From Rhexocercosporidium sp. MPI-PUGE-AT-0058 (lineage: Eukaryota > Ascomycota > Leotiomycetes > Helotiales), in the NCBI GenBank assembly GCA_020746875.1, contig JAGTJL010000013.1, positions 186,001 through 250,000 of the forward strand: a DNA stretch of 64,000 bases. Reading direction: 5' to 3'. The position numbers were made by a program, and so were the translations under genes. Below are positions 23,810 through 36,272 of this stretch, piece by piece (position 1 is the first letter of the stretch; each line of letters begins with the position of its first letter). The notes beneath the pieces were generated by a model. That model made no database searches. It was not told where the DNA came from and was given only the letters and a program-made list of their open reading frames with translations.

Positions 23810-24692
23810 GGCACTTTGGGGAAGTTCTGTGGATACGTCAACTCCAAGCAAAACTTGCTTAGTCGAAAGGAAAAGAGTGGACCAGCATTGAAAATGACGA
23901 CCGTGTCGGACTGACGCTAAAATCATCATACGCTGCATTCTGTACTTGACATTCCGTGATGTACAAATTCGGCATTTATAGAGGATTCCTACTACCATGT
24001 ACTAGAGCTTGGGCATCCCCTCAAGCATCAATGAACAAATGTCTTGCTCGACATGCACTAGTCATCGTCAATTTGAAAGAGATGACCCAGCCCAAGCAAG
24101 GTCTAGGTCTATATGAGTTCAAGAAAAGTGATTGAATGTTAACGGAGCTGGACGTTGTATATTATTAATCTATCCAAACCTTTGGCTTCTAACACGTTTA
24201 CCTGCGGACGAAGAAACTATAGAAGTGGAGTTGCTCCAAACCTTCAAACAAATGCCTACCAACGCAGGGCTGGTCAGAAATTCTGGCCAAGACATCCTAG
24301 ATTCGTAACATTTCCCATTGGCCGACTAAGCGAAACAGTCCTGCCAATCATAACTCCAGGCGAAGCTTCGCGGTGATCCTGGTCAAGTTACGCGAGATTC
24401 AGTCTCCCATCCCGTGAAAACCGTTTAATAATGGGAGCTTCTCTAGAGTCTTACTAAATATTACTTCCTGAACTTCGAAAGCAGCTGCTCCAAATAAGTC
24501 ATAAACGATCAGATCCGCCGAACTGTATTGTTAAAAACTTCGAAATATCAGTCACGAAAACAAGGCTGAAGCTACGACGCACAAACTCTTGTGAGCTGCG
24601 AACCTAGACAGTGGTTCTTCCTTTTGGAACGTCGAGTCGATCAACATAAAGCCATCGGAATCAAAACCCTTCTCCAGCCTGTAGCATACAGA
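23810..24692. other. Intergenic region between the tandem zinc-module genes
   Basis: 883 bases should hold the 3' UTR of copy A and the promoter of copy B. The 73-codon frame at 24155-24376 has no motif. No gene is called. Confidence 0.5.
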
Positions 24693-27238
24693 ATGGACAC
24701 ACTTCGCTCCCTGCCAGGTGGCTCCAAACAATCAAATACACGACCAGGAAACCATGACGCGTACGCAAAGCCTTCTGTCTGTCGCATCATCGAATCGCTG
24801 TGGCATTGTAGTAATTGTGGAGAACACGGTGCCATGTCAATGTTTATCGAACACTGCCCTGGCTGTCAACATCTTCGCTGTCACGATTGTTCAATTGAGT
24901 CAGTAATTAAGAAGCAGCACATTCAGAGATCATCTGGGGTCAAGTCAGACACCACGTTCCACCACTTTTACCCTCTGTGGAACGTCCCAAAATACCCACA
25001 CTCTTCGAATACCAAGCGTCACTCTGCTTCACCAAAGTATGTAAACATAGCACCTGAAGATCAAAGAAGGCATTGCATTCCAAGCATAGCCGTTGCGAGC
25101 TGACTTGAATGTAGCAATGCAAAGCCATCCCATGGTCTACCAAGCGATCAGCAGGTCAGAACTTTGTTGCCATCGAAATTCAAATTCAACGAGCTGGTTG
25201 AAATAGTGTCGTAAGTATCTTCAAACTGCTTGTGGTGGACTGAGTTTGAATTTGCTAATCACTAAGCAGGAACAACGATGCAATTGACTCGTCAAAAGCC
25301 CCCGGATTCATCTCCGAGAGCGCGTCCGCTTCTACGACTTTGTCACCTCTGGCTATCGCTCCTGCATCCACCCCTTCTCCCTCTTCGAGCATCAACACAG
25401 CAGAGCTCATCGACATGTTCGACTACAACAGCATTGCTGATGAAAGTGACACAGATCTTGACATTGATAACATGGACCAGAGCGATGGCTCGTCAGATAG
25501 TGATGATTCCGACTCTGGGGAATCAAGCTTGGAGAGAACCTTCCGCATTCTCAGTCAGCATCTTACATCGTTTCTTCGTCACGACTTGGACCTTGCTGCG
25601 AGGCTTATACCACGAATGCGTAGTCATCTGTTTGACAGTTCAAGAGAAAATCACAGGTATCACGGAGCCTCGGGCAGCTCTTCTACTTCTGCGGTGAGCA
25701 ATGGAGAGTCTGGATCTGCCAGTGGAAGCTCGTCTCGGATGACCCAGCAAAGTGGTGCGCGTGGAAAGGGTGAAAACGCGCTGAAGCACAACCGGGAGAA
25801 CGATGATCCTAACGATGATCCTAATGAAGGTGGCAGATCTGACAAGGCAAAGAGATTACGAAGGGTTCCGTTTGGGCAGACTCCTCTCTTTGCCTGCCAT
25901 TTCCGCAAGAAAGATCCTGAACGATTTGGAGATCCGCAAAGCCGGTGGTACAAGTACTGTTCCGATCCATGCAGTTCCGACTTGCGCAGAATCAAGTAAG
26001 CATATATCAGAGGCTCTTGCTCTCCTTTCCATTGCTAACTCGTGTTAAGAGACCATTTCAACAAAAGACATCGGCTCTCGCAATGCCAGAATTGCTTGAA
26101 GCAATTCATCGCCCTAGCTAACATTCCATCGGTCGCAAGCCAGCCATGCGATGGTCTCTCAAATCGGGTGACCGATAGAGTGCATTCTAATACATCATGC
26201 ATAGACGAGGGCTTCGATTCAAAGGCACCAGAAGAGGATCCCGAACAGTTACCGGGTTGTTGTCATCGGCCACAGATTGTAGGCAGCGACATTGATGGTG
26301 GCCAGTGGGAACATATTCAAAAAGAGCTTTCCAAGAAAGGAAAGAATACGTTACAGAAGTTAAAGACAGATTTCGAGAAGTGGTACGTCATATGGGAAAT
26401 TCTGTTCCCTGCCATTCCCGCTCCCGCGAACCCTTGTAAGTTCATCAATTTCCCTGTCTATGTCAAAACGCACAAGTCTAACCATTACTTAGGGGCCGAG
26501 TCTTCGGTCGTAGTGGCACAAACAGTAGCACCAGTTGTCGATCGCCTTGCCGAGTTTGAGAGGTTTATAGAAGCTAAAATTAAAAATGGTGTCTCTAGGC
26601 AGTTGTTTCAACAAATGCAACAAGTCCTGGCAGCATTCAAACGCAGCGTTGCACAAGAATCAGCACCACAGGGAGCTCACGATTATGCTACCTTCGAATA
26701 TTATCCCTACTCTTCTTATCAAACCAGCCAAGCAATGGAAGGTATCAGTTCAACAGAAGCTGAAGGAAGTTCATCTTCCAGTTCGACGAGCCCCAGTACT
26801 GCACTTCGGAATGCATTACCGGACTTTAATGCCTCGAATTCAGGAACCTTCCAGCAAGGAGGATATATTCGCATGGGTGCGTCGCCAGCTCGTCCAGTCT
26901 ACCTTCCCATTCAGTCAGATTTCCATCAGCCATCATCGGAATCTGGACCTTTCATGGAGTCACAACCGTTCCAGCATTCCCTACCTCAAAACCATGTTGC
27001 AGTACAGGCTCCGCAAATGCGGGAACCGACCCCAACGACTATCCAGCATGCCGATTTTCAGATCAGGATTGTCTCCACCTCCGGCACTGGGCTTGAGAGT
27101 CCTGATACAGAGTATGATATGAGCGCCAGCTTCAACTTCGAACAGGAACTCGACTTCATGATAGCCCACTCGACCGAACTAGTAAAGGATCCGAACGAGC
27201 CAGATCTCGACCTTTGGCAATACAGCTCGGGACTCTGA
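24693..27238 (+). CDS. Zinc-module protein B, paralog of A with a degenerate second finger
   Basis: Five exons (24693-25036, 25115-25210, 25270-25995, 26050-26435, 26493-27238) give exactly 765 residues. Domain order is the same as in copy A. The N-terminal module is WHCSNCGEHGAMS then HCPGCQHLRCHDC. An acidic Ser/Asp-rich linker (SDGSSDSDDSDSGESS) follows. The C2H2 region is FACHFRKKDPERFG to RRIKDHFNKRHRLSQCQNC. The LFP domain is KWYVIWEILFPAIPAPANP, and the C-terminus is acidic. All four introns fall at the same places and phases (2, 2, 2, 1) as in A. The segment after CQNC has lost the His of the second finger found in A, so that finger is probably non-functional. The last intron is 57 nt, a multiple of three without stops, so its retention would keep the frame. 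Confidence 0.82.
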
Positions 27239-30160
27239 GATGTCCGTCATTCTGGACCTATCTTCAAAAATTCCCGCAAGTATAATGCGCTTTAGTAACG
27301 GATCAGCTGAAAGTTGGCTGGAAAGTTCAGCTGCTATGTAACGTCGTCTGGGTTTGCACAAGAATATTGCAAAGTGCAATGTAAACAACACGAAAATCAT
27401 GCGGGAGAGGTAAGTTGCTATTCTCTCCAGTCTTAAAGCTCCACGCTAAACTAATCAACACATACAAAGCTATGGTTGATACAACTTGCTGTACGAAAGC
27501 TGTTGTTATAAGTTGACAGTTTCTTAATAGCGAATTGAAGCTCCAAATCAATAGTATCACATTATTCTCCTTGATTTTATCTCATCTTCTCAAAAATGAG
27601 TTGAAGGTGACTTTCGTAAACGCGCCATACAGGATGCATGACCTCGCTAAAGCCCCTGAACAATTAGGCGAGGGTAATACGAGAAACAACAAGCTACGAG
27701 AGCAATAGGTCTCAGGAGCCTTGGTTGTAAGAAAAGGTCCTTACCTTCAACTAGTAATCATCAAGCAAATTTCGTCCTCAAATGCGATCATTTTATTGTC
27801 AGAACATGCAATACTGTGACCCTCATTGGTGGGGGTAAAGGTAGGGAAGGTAACCACCTTCTACCCCAGTTCTCCACGACCCTCACAAAACATCAATGTT
27901 ACGAACCAGCGATTTAGACCCAGGACGTATCAATTATTGCTTTCAACTTCGCTGCTGCCTCCGAGCTTTATCTAAGTCTTATGCAGCGAGTATGTTCGAG
28001 CTAGAATATGCCAGGAACCCCAGAAAGAGTCGGTGATCAGTAGTGACGTCTGCAAGAAAAACTCCCAGGACACTACTATGATTACAACCAGAGACATCGA
28101 ATCTGCCCATTGCAGTTTCTCGTACTACAAAAGTTTTGAGCTCCGCTAGACCTTTTCGAGATGGACTGCTGAATGCACATCATCCTGCTCAACGGCTAGC
28201 TGATCAGAACCGGAAAGGGTTCGGGTAGCGAGCATGGTAGCGCGAAAACATGGAAATTGCTTCAATAGGGCTCCGACCATATCTTGATGGTCTGTTCTCG
28301 TAGTCCGACTATGACCTTGTCGCAAAGATGAGATGCAAGTACTAATCGGATCATTTCGATTTTTCGAGCTAAATTACATCCAGTCTGGCCCATGCCCAAT
28401 CCCAAAGGGTATCAGACTTTTCAAAAATACCTTTATGAGATTATTGAGGTTATTTGAGCATTACCGATAAGTATTATCATTCATAACGTGCCTCGAATTC
28501 GACGCACCGTGCAAGAAAGTGCTCAAAGCGACAGCAGGTTTTTCGGGGTGACAATGAGCCTGAAATAGTCAGTAAAGCACACATCGACAATACCCGTGAA
28601 AAAATGTCTACAATTTTCCAAGAGCCGAACAACTTCTCCCAAGAACACTTCAGTAAACTTCTATGTACGAATCAGGGTAGAAACTTTTGCTGATAATCCA
28701 GAACTTTAGGAATTTAATTGGGCCATGTAGTAGCCAAACGCTTGACAGGAAGTGGGACGATGGACTGCAATGATGAAGGTATGCACAAGTACCCAACACA
28801 TTTTGATTTTCAATATCAAATCATGAGAACTTGAAGCTTCAATTACGATGTTTTGTTGAAGTTCATAAGCAGCTCACAGAAACTCTCGCTCCAAATAGCA
28901 TTCAAGCACCTGGCATGAAGGTCAGCTTGGGACCCTGATGAAAGATAAGAGTCTAGAGACTCCATAGTCAAAGTAGCAATATTCTACCCATTGCACTAAG
29001 CAGTATGATAGTGCTTATTTGAAGGATAGTTGTTCATCGGGCGTCTTCCGGATGTACGAAAAGCCATGTAGATTGTGAGGGATGCGGGAAATTGAAGGAC
29101 TAAGTGTGCAATCAAGTATGGCCCCGAATGCGAGAGGATGTAGCCTTCGCAATGCTATGCATCGATAGAAAATCAACACAGATAGGTGGGAAGGAGTTTT
29201 GATTGGTTTCATTGGCCACATCTTTTCGTCAGACGCAGTCACAAGCCCTAACTCGATACCGCTCGCGATGTGGGTTCCCCCGGTCTTGGATTTGATGATC
29301 AAACCGTACCTCGATGCTTGTGGGTTAGACTCACGAGTAAGGTTTGATTTCCCCGCGGATGATCTCTATCTCAAATTTCACCACTTACAAGTATGCTTGA
29401 AGAGTCGTTGAACCTCACAACGCTCAACATAGAATCCAAAGAAATTAGACTTCACACTTTCTAGCGCTCGCAAGTATTTCCAAGAATTGAGCACCACATC
29501 TGCGTTTTCATCCTATAATTCCTGATTGAAGCCGTTGTCCTGCTACGATGAGTAGGTCTGTTCCCACCAATAGGTTTCAACTCGCGATTGGCGGTTTTGG
29601 AGACTTCGCTTACTGCATCCCCCCTTTTACCCCAAACAAGACGCCATTCGTTTCGCCAAGCACGGGACCAAAGTTAGAAACCATCGTCTCAACTTTTCCA
29701 TCCATTCAGCATCGAATCCTCTGGCCGCATTGAAGCAGTTATTCATGCCTGAAATCCATGCTGGTTTGTAGCTGAAAGTCAAATTCATCAGTCGACCAAG
29801 GACTATCCCATACGCCAGCAGTAAGGGTCGGAGTCGGAAAGTCTTCGCTGCGCAGGAATGTCCGAGATAGAGTATAAACCCAAGTCGCAGCCCTCGTTAG
29901 AGAGCGTCATGGAAGCTCGTCATTGACCCGTGCCCCTATCTATGACGACCTTTTTGGGTTGTAGATATGCTGATCATCAGGAGAGTTCACAAGGAGGATG
30001 CATGAAGGAATCAGGGCGACGCACCACACCTGCATGTTTGGGTGCAGCAGTACGGAGAATTAGCATGCGAACCATAACAGGTCCTTTTTAAGGGCAGAGC
30101 AAACCCACATTGTAGATCCGTTCTATTGAAGCAGGACTTTTTGAATTACCAAGGACGATC
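27239..30160. other. Gene-poor intergenic region
   Basis: About 2.9 kb with no closed gene model. On the minus strand between 29015 and 29760 there are protein-like pieces in different frames (for example ETMVSNFGPVLGETNG on the complement of about 29640-29690, and a 95-codon frame at 29015-29302). These suggest a remnant of an unidentified gene. The rest, 27.3-29.0 kb, shows nothing I can support. Confidence 0.4.
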
Positions 30161-31275
30161 ATGAATAGCCACAAGAAGCAAATGCCCATTCCACTTGCAT
30201 ATACCAGCCATAGCAAGTCCGATTTTGTGTTCCCGCGGCGGCCTCCAACGCCAGCACAATACAGTACTCCTACTTTGGCTAAAACGGAACCTGTGTATGA
30301 CCGGTCGAGGCATCCGCTGTTGACGTGGGTGAGCGATGAAGTCCGCAATCATCTCATTGCGGTATTGGGGGAGTTTCTTGGGACATTCTCATTTCTGTTT
30401 TTCGCCTTGAGTGCTGTCCAAACGGCAAACTCCAAGCCGGATACGTTGCCCCGGATAGATTTCCTTTCGACTTCGCCGAGTCTGCTGCAAATAGTGTATA
30501 TCAGCTTCGCTTTTGGAGGTAGTCTGGCCGTCAATGTTTGGGTGTTTTTCAGAATCAGCGGTGGACAATTTAATCCAGCAGTGCGTCAAAAGCTCTTCTC
30601 ATTTTGGTCTTGCTGCCACTAACATGCACAGGTAACTTTCGGACTGTGCCTTGTCGGAGCTGTGCCGTGGCAAAGGGGTGCTTTGCTTGTCCCTGCCCAG
30701 CTACTTGGTGCTGCTGCGTCTTCGTTGATGGTATCCAATACGTTCCCAGGCGATTTCAACACCCAATCCAACCTTGCTACTGGCGTAACGGTTAATCAAG
30801 GATTTGTCATCGAGATGATGTTGGCACTCTTGCTGGTTTTCACGATCATGATGCTGGCCGTCGAAAACCACCGTGGAACTTTCCTTGCCCCCCTTGGTAT
30901 CGGATTAGCACTGTTCATGGGACACATGATTGGTAAGTATTTCGGACGTGGAAATCCAAGAATGCCCACTTACATTACACAGGGGTCAACTTCACCGGTG
31001 CTGCTATCAACCCTGCTCGGAGCTTCGGTCCAGATGTCGTACTAGGCGACTTCAAGGGCAATCACTGGATTTACTACATTGGGCCATTGCTTGGAGCGTT
31101 TTTGGCGGCAGTGATTTACAAGGTTCTAAAGTTCCTAGAATACACGACCGCGAACCCAGGACAGGACGATGATGGGTTGGATATTTATCGTATCGTGACA
31201 AGCAGACCGCCACCCTTGCGTCGACGGAACAGCAATGAGAGTTCGACCTCTCTCATACACCTGGCATACCACTGA
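30161..31275 (+). CDS. Aquaporin (MIP family), orthodox water-channel type
   Basis: Three exons, 30161-30580, 30632-30932 and 30983-31275, give exactly 337 residues. MIP channels have six membrane helices and two half-helices bearing NPA boxes. Both boxes are intact: GGQFNPAV, reconstituted across intron 1, and AINPARSFGP in exon 3. The residue after the second NPA-Arg is Ser rather than the Asp typical of glycerol facilitators, which favours an orthodox aquaporin. The hydrophilic N-terminal tail is about 65 residues. It precedes HLIAVLGEFLGTFSFLFFAL (helix 1 with its conserved Glu). The C-terminal tail is charged and Ser-rich. Introns are 51 and 50 nt. Plasma-membrane or vacuolar location cannot be decided from sequence. 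Confidence 0.93.
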
Positions 31276-32317
31276 AAATCGGAGATGATCCAGAGAAAAA
31301 CGACACAAAATCGAAGTACGCCGGCAGTGAACCCAAGGCTTTAAAGCAAGTCCGATAGTAGAGGAACCATGAGCCGCAAGCCATGAGATCAGCAATGCAA
31401 GAAACTTTGCCCCCGGGGTTATGTCAACAGGTTCAATACCTGAGTCCAAATGGGATTGAGACGCAGGGTCAAGCAACTCAAATGCTTGTCTTTTCAAGCG
31501 GCGCTGGACTGTTCTATAGAGCAGACTATTATCAGCTGCACACAGAGATACTTCAGTCCAGCTAGATAATAATGGAATCGGAACTTCAATTCCATCTTCT
31601 ATACGCAATGATTGGACTGCATGGGTTGCAAGTAAGGCTTTGATTCGAGCCGATTCGACTCGAGAATAGGCAGGATTGCAGGAAGAATGTGGGATCAAAC
31701 CGTCGGCTGGTCAGAGGCTGAAACGGGCTGAGTCGTGTCTCCGATATTGTGCCATGACTCGAGGCTCTTAGCCAGAAGACTTGGTCCGATTCATAGGACT
31801 TTGAAGATTTCAACCAAGGGAAGTGCTGTTTCTTCCGTTGCTGCAACCAGAGGAGCCAACTCTGCAAATCGCAAATGATCTTGCCAAAGAAGGAATGCAA
31901 GAAACCAAATGACCGAGGTTCGGATTTAACGAGCAAAAGATAGTAGAATCTGTTATTTTGGATCAGAAGCTTGGAGTGATATGGTCTCCACTTGGGGAGA
32001 CTTGCAACTTTTGCTTCTACCTCTCGCCTGCAACTTGCAGACCACTGCAGGTCATTCATCTAGCAACATTCCGGAGAAAAAAAACGGGGGGGTGGCGGGG
32101 GGGGGAGAGAAAGAGTCGGCAGAGCTAGGTTGCCACTGACTCGCAGCGCAGAAGCCCCCCACCCTTTGGATACCTCGTTCATTCTTTTTCCATACACAAT
32201 GTAACGCCTAAAATGACATGTATCATCCGTTCGTGGTATCATAGCCGTAACACCGTATCACTTCAATAGCCCATAGCACATCCAGTACTCCGTTCGCAAT
32301 GCAATATTCCATAAACT
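31276..32317. other. Convergent intergenic region with G-rich tract
   Basis: About 1 kb between convergent aquaporin and APC11 stop codons. A G-rich run (two G tracts of seven or more within 32086-32105, after eight or nine A residues) is the only notable sequence. The minus-strand frames at 31135-32059 overlap the aquaporin 3' end and lack motifs. Confidence 0.5.
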
Positions 32318-32753
32318 TCATGCTGTTGTGACCGCCGTCGTAGTCGAGTTGTCCGTCCATTCGAATTCTAATTCCGTCAGTGTTGTTGCAAAGCGGTGGG
32401 CGGAAAACGTACTCTGTCTGCACATAGGACATTGACCCTTCGAGGATTCCTGTTTGATCCATTCCACGATGCAATGCTATGACCCGTCAGCACCCAATTC
32501 TCCCACCCACAGCAGTCTCCAAACTAACCATATGAAAGTTGTGACCGCATTTCCCCGAGACTGTTCCACTGTTAGCAACTTCAGAGTAGCAGATGTAAGA
32601 TAGATACATACGCAAGCTACAATCATCTCCTGGGTATTTGCACGTGGGACATGTCCCATCAAAGTGTACTTGACATATTCCACAGACATCGTCGTCAGGG
32701 ATATCCCATCGCCACGTAGCCACTGCGTTCCACTTCCTAATCTTGACCTTCAT
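32318..32753 (-). CDS. APC11: Anaphase-promoting complex RING-H2 subunit Apc11
   Basis: Four small exons (32753-32612, 32560-32529, 32476-32413, 32367-32318) give exactly 95 residues. Apc11 is the RING subunit that, with the cullin Apc2, recruits E2 enzymes for ubiquitin transfer by the APC/C in mitosis. The N-terminus MKVKIRKWNAVATWRWD matches the family. The RING-H2 ligands are seen in order: DVCGIC, FDGTCPTCKYPGDDC, GKCGHNFHMHC (formed by splicing exons 2 and 3) and GQCPMCRQKFEW (formed by splicing exons 3 and 4). The extra CPTC insertion distinguishes Apc11 from Rbx1. The 46-52-nt introns join in phase. Exon 2 is only 32 nt, so this gene is easily missed by ORF scans. The short C-terminal extension after FEW (TDNSTTTAVTTA) is probably dispensable. 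Confidence 0.95.
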
Positions 32754-33159
32754 CGTGGTACATTCGCTTATAAGTGCATTAATTGTTGTAGTGATTATAG
32801 AAGCGGGCGCTGCTTGTTCTTTCGAATTCACCTCTCGATGTAGATGTTCTTGACTGTCGAGGGGATGATGTTGACTTCCAGAACGCGTCTGGCGCGCTTC
32901 GGGGTAATCGTCTAGCTCGCAATCACGTGCCCATAATTCCTTATCTGACCAACCACCTTTTGACCTTCACAAGCCAACCAACCATCCAACCTCCATCCAG
33001 CTTCAAACCCCTCACCAGCTCCGCATCTTCTCTGTAGACCTTGTTCGCCGTCTACATCTACAGCTTCACGTCAAATATCCCACCTTTCCTTGTGCTCCTC
33101 AACTCCACAGCTCCACCTTATGCGCTCCCGATAACGGCCAAATCCATCCGTAGCACACA
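32754..33159. promoter_or_regulatory. Divergent promoter, APC11 (-) / sulfurtransferase (+)
   Basis: Only 406 bases separate the two divergent start codons, so the genes share an intergenic control region. The half next to the plus-strand gene is pyrimidine-rich (about 32940-33110). CACGTG-like GATCACGTGCC is not palindromic beyond CACGTG at 32924-32929. Confidence 0.5.
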
Positions 33160-34228
33160 ATGGCGGGAGCTACCCTCTTCACAAGAGGAGCTTCTCGACC
33201 CCTCCTCTTCCCTCGTCATGTTTCCCAGTTCTCCCGTACAGTAGGGAAGATGTCTAGCATACGATCCCTCTCCTCGTATCTCGTTACTCCCAAAGAGTTG
33301 CACGCTGCGCTCAAGAAAAACTCTCCCTCCAAGATCTCCACGGCCCCCCGAACAGTCGCACTCTGCGCAAGCTGGTTCCTCCCCAATGATGGTCGTAATG
33401 GCCTCGATACCTTCCGCGAGAAACGTATCCCATCTGCGCGCTTCTTCGACCTTGATAAAGTCATCAACAAGCGCTCTCCCTATCCGCATATGCTACCAAC
33501 CGCGACGGATTTTGCAAAGGCCATGAGCGCCCTAGGGATTAAGCGGGATGATACGGTTGTGGTCTACGATAGTGCTGAACTGGGCATCTTCTCTGCGCCG
33601 AGAGTGGGATGGACATTGAAGGCTTTCGGACATGATTCCGTACATGTGCTGAACAACTTCAAGCTTTGGATTGAGGAAGGCCTGCCAACTGAGAGTGGGG
33701 AGTTTTGGGATGTGGATACATGCGTATATCCTATTCCCGAGTTCGATGCTAGTAAAGTTGTTGACTTTGAGGAGGTCAAGGAGTTAGCAAAGGACTACAA
33801 TAAGGAGGGTGCGGAGGGAGTGCAGATACTCGATGCGAGATCAGCAGGAAGATGGAGTGGGAAGGATCCGGAACCAAGACCAGGATTGGAGTCTGGACAC
33901 ATGCCAGGCAGTATCTCGATGCCGGTGTCTGAGTTGCTGGACCCAGTCACTAAGGCCATCCTACCAGGGGATCAATTGAAGAAGATATTCGAGTCAAAGG
34001 GCATCGATCCGCAGAGACCGATTATCAACAGTTGTGGAACGGGCGTTACGGCTGCAGTCATCGATGCGGCATTGAGTGAAGCTGGGTATGCATCGGATAA
34101 GCGGAGATTGTATGATGGAAGTTGGACGTGAGTAACTGTGTGTCTGGACTGGAACTCCGCTGACATGCTACAGGGAATGGGCACAACGGGTAAAACCTTC
34201 GGACAACTTGATCATCAAGGAGCAATAA
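33160..34228 (+). CDS. Two-domain rhodanese-like sulfurtransferase (thiosulfate / 3-mercaptopyruvate type)
   Basis: Two exons, 33160-34127 and 34174-34228, give exactly 340 residues. The enzyme moves sulfane sulfur from thiosulfate or 3-mercaptopyruvate to acceptors; the yeast relative Tum1 feeds tRNA thiolation. Seen: an N-terminal segment rich in Arg, Ser and Phe without acids (about 1-30), a likely mitochondrial presequence; an inactive first rhodanese domain with SARFFDLDKVINK, YPHMLPT and VVVYDSAELGIFSAPR; and a second domain with ILDARSAGRW and GHMPGSISMP. The catalytic Cys lies in the loop INSCGTGVTA. CGTGVTA resembles the CGSGVTA loop of mercaptopyruvate sulfurtransferases more than the CRKGVT of classical rhodaneses. 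An internal in-frame Met near residue 31 (KMSSIRS) could start a cytosolic form. Confidence 0.93.
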
Positions 34229-35839
34229 AGGATGGGTGAACAAGGGATGGGTCTGGCATTTCTTTTTTTCGATGCATTTCAGCGTTCTGCATGTGATGGA
34301 TACCCACAGCTCTCTTCTCTACGAAATTCTCCTCTGTAAATGGTATCTGAGTATTGTAAAGTGGATATCGGCATGATGAATGGCATTTTGACAGGATTAT
34401 CAATTTTTTCCGCTACTGCTGCGTTTCGGTTACCAGAAATATTTCTTGCCGATTCAACTCCTGATAGTGAGAAGTTGGAAATGCAATAGCGTCTGAACCC
34501 TGGTGAATTTCTCTCCAAAGACATCTCCTTGCAGTATTTAAACATCCGGTCCTCAGTCAGCAAACTATCAACTCCACCATTGCTTTCTTTGCGAGCACGG
34601 AAATGGGACTTGCTCCCGTCTGTGTTGCCAATTCAACCCACAGTCATCAACTCAGAACCTTCCGTCGTCTCTCTGTCAGTGCAGATTTTCGCTTGCTTTA
34701 CCCCTGAGCGCTATCTTGCGTTCGACTTCTCGTTGGGCGATACTGAGAGTTGGCAGCAGGGGAAGAGCTGATAATAGCAATTATGTAGTAGCTTAGAAGC
34801 AGCTAGGCTCTCGAATCTTCCTTTCTGATCTTGTCATCTATTACAAGGCATGGACATTATAAGCAATTGTGACTTGCTTGCTTGCTCAGATCTGAGCTCG
34901 ATTCTCTGACACATAATCCAAAGTGAATCTTGTCTGTACGTTAAATTCCCCATGGCTCGCCAGATGATTCCGATAGCGGAGCGAAGATAGACGTGATTAG
35001 CTAACCAGGCGCCAATCTAAGCCCTAGTCTAGAAAATTGGCATTCTATAATTCTATTGAAATCTCGTTGCGTGTCAGATTTTGTCCTTGAGAGGGTAAGT
35101 ATCGGAAAGTCTTCTGCGAGCTTGAATATTAACAATTGCTGATTGACCTTGGTGGATATGTGTCTCATTCAGAACCAACTCCAGGGCGAGCTAGGCCAAG
35201 GGATTGCTCTTTTAATGAATGACGTTTTCTCACCTTGGCCCTATCTCAGAGTTTGAAGCAAATCTCCAGTATGGGTTCACCTCATCATCCGAGGAAGCAG
35301 AAGGCGGCAAAAGTCATGCTGCGACCGTTGACATAATGCCCGAAGGTAAACCTGGGACTGGTGATGCTGACGGGCTCTACGACACGAGCTAGCTCCAATT
35401 TAACAACAGCTTGATCCCTGGTGTTCTTCGAACAATTGGCCACAGATCTGTCACCACCTCTCCATCATAGTTTTCCTACATATCCTGAGTTTGGAGTCTT
35501 TGTCCCCTTCTGATTGAGCCTACTCAGTCGCTTCGATCTGTTCGGCCTGTCAATATGGCTACAGCCTCGCTCACTCAACAGGTTGGAAATTTTTCTGCGT
35601 CTTTCTCGCTGCTGGTAACGGCTGTAGTAATGAACGATGTTGAGAGTTCTGAGTTAATAAATTCAAGCACAGCCCAAAGGTCGGTAACACCTAGCAGTGG
35701 CCCCACGTTCGATACCGAAAGTACACAGAATGAAGATCGTGAGGGTCCAGTGTTCCTTTGAACGCCACTTTCGGGCTGAGGATAAGTTTCGCAACTATCA
35801 CCATTCCAGAGCCCCAGCAAGCAACTGAATAGAGCCTCC
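34229..35839. other. Intergenic region, possible short ORFs
   Basis: No closed model. An ATG frame of 68 codons at 35555-35761 (MATASLTQQVGNFSASFSLL) could be a 5' exon of the candidate at 35840 or unrelated. Upstream sequence, 34.2-35.5 kb, shows nothing I can support. Confidence 0.4.
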
Positions 35840-36272
35840 ATGACATATGGTGATTCGGAAGCCTCCTCTCCCATTGGTGGGAGGGCTGTCTATACCCCTC
35901 ATTCATTAAGCCCTATCCAACCTTCCAGTGCAGAAAGGGTCGATTTCCAAGGCGCCCTGGAATATATCGTATCGACGTCTGGTAAGCTGTCATCTCAAGA
36001 GATTTTAGCTGCCTTTTCGGCTGCCAAGGAGTACGTTGTACCCCCGCCAAATATAAGCTTATCAGCCCAACAATGCAAGGTACGCAACAGAACTCATCCC
36101 GTTCCGGATGGATGGCTTCTCAGGGGATAAGTTCTTCGGTCTCCGTCGCTACAAGTATGAATCGGAGAAGAGAAGAGATGTGGAAGACAACAGAAATAGT
36201 GAGGGAGAAGGAGGACGGAACGATGAGGTATTACGTGGCGCCAATATTGCGGGTGCAATTTCAGAAGCTTAG
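35840..36272 (+). CDS. Hypothetical protein, tentative; frame change inside
   Basis: The ATG frame from 35840 is open for 96 codons (MTYGDSEASSPIGGRA..., then FQGALEYIVSTSGKLSSQEI) and reads as coding up to about 36060. From about 36050 to a TAG at 36270-36272 the coding-like frame is a different one, containing ATELIPFRMDGFSGDKFFGL and a charged tail. No splice pair that I can find connects the two frames cleanly. Either an intron with weak signals or a frameshift lies between them. No family is recognised. Confidence 0.3.
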
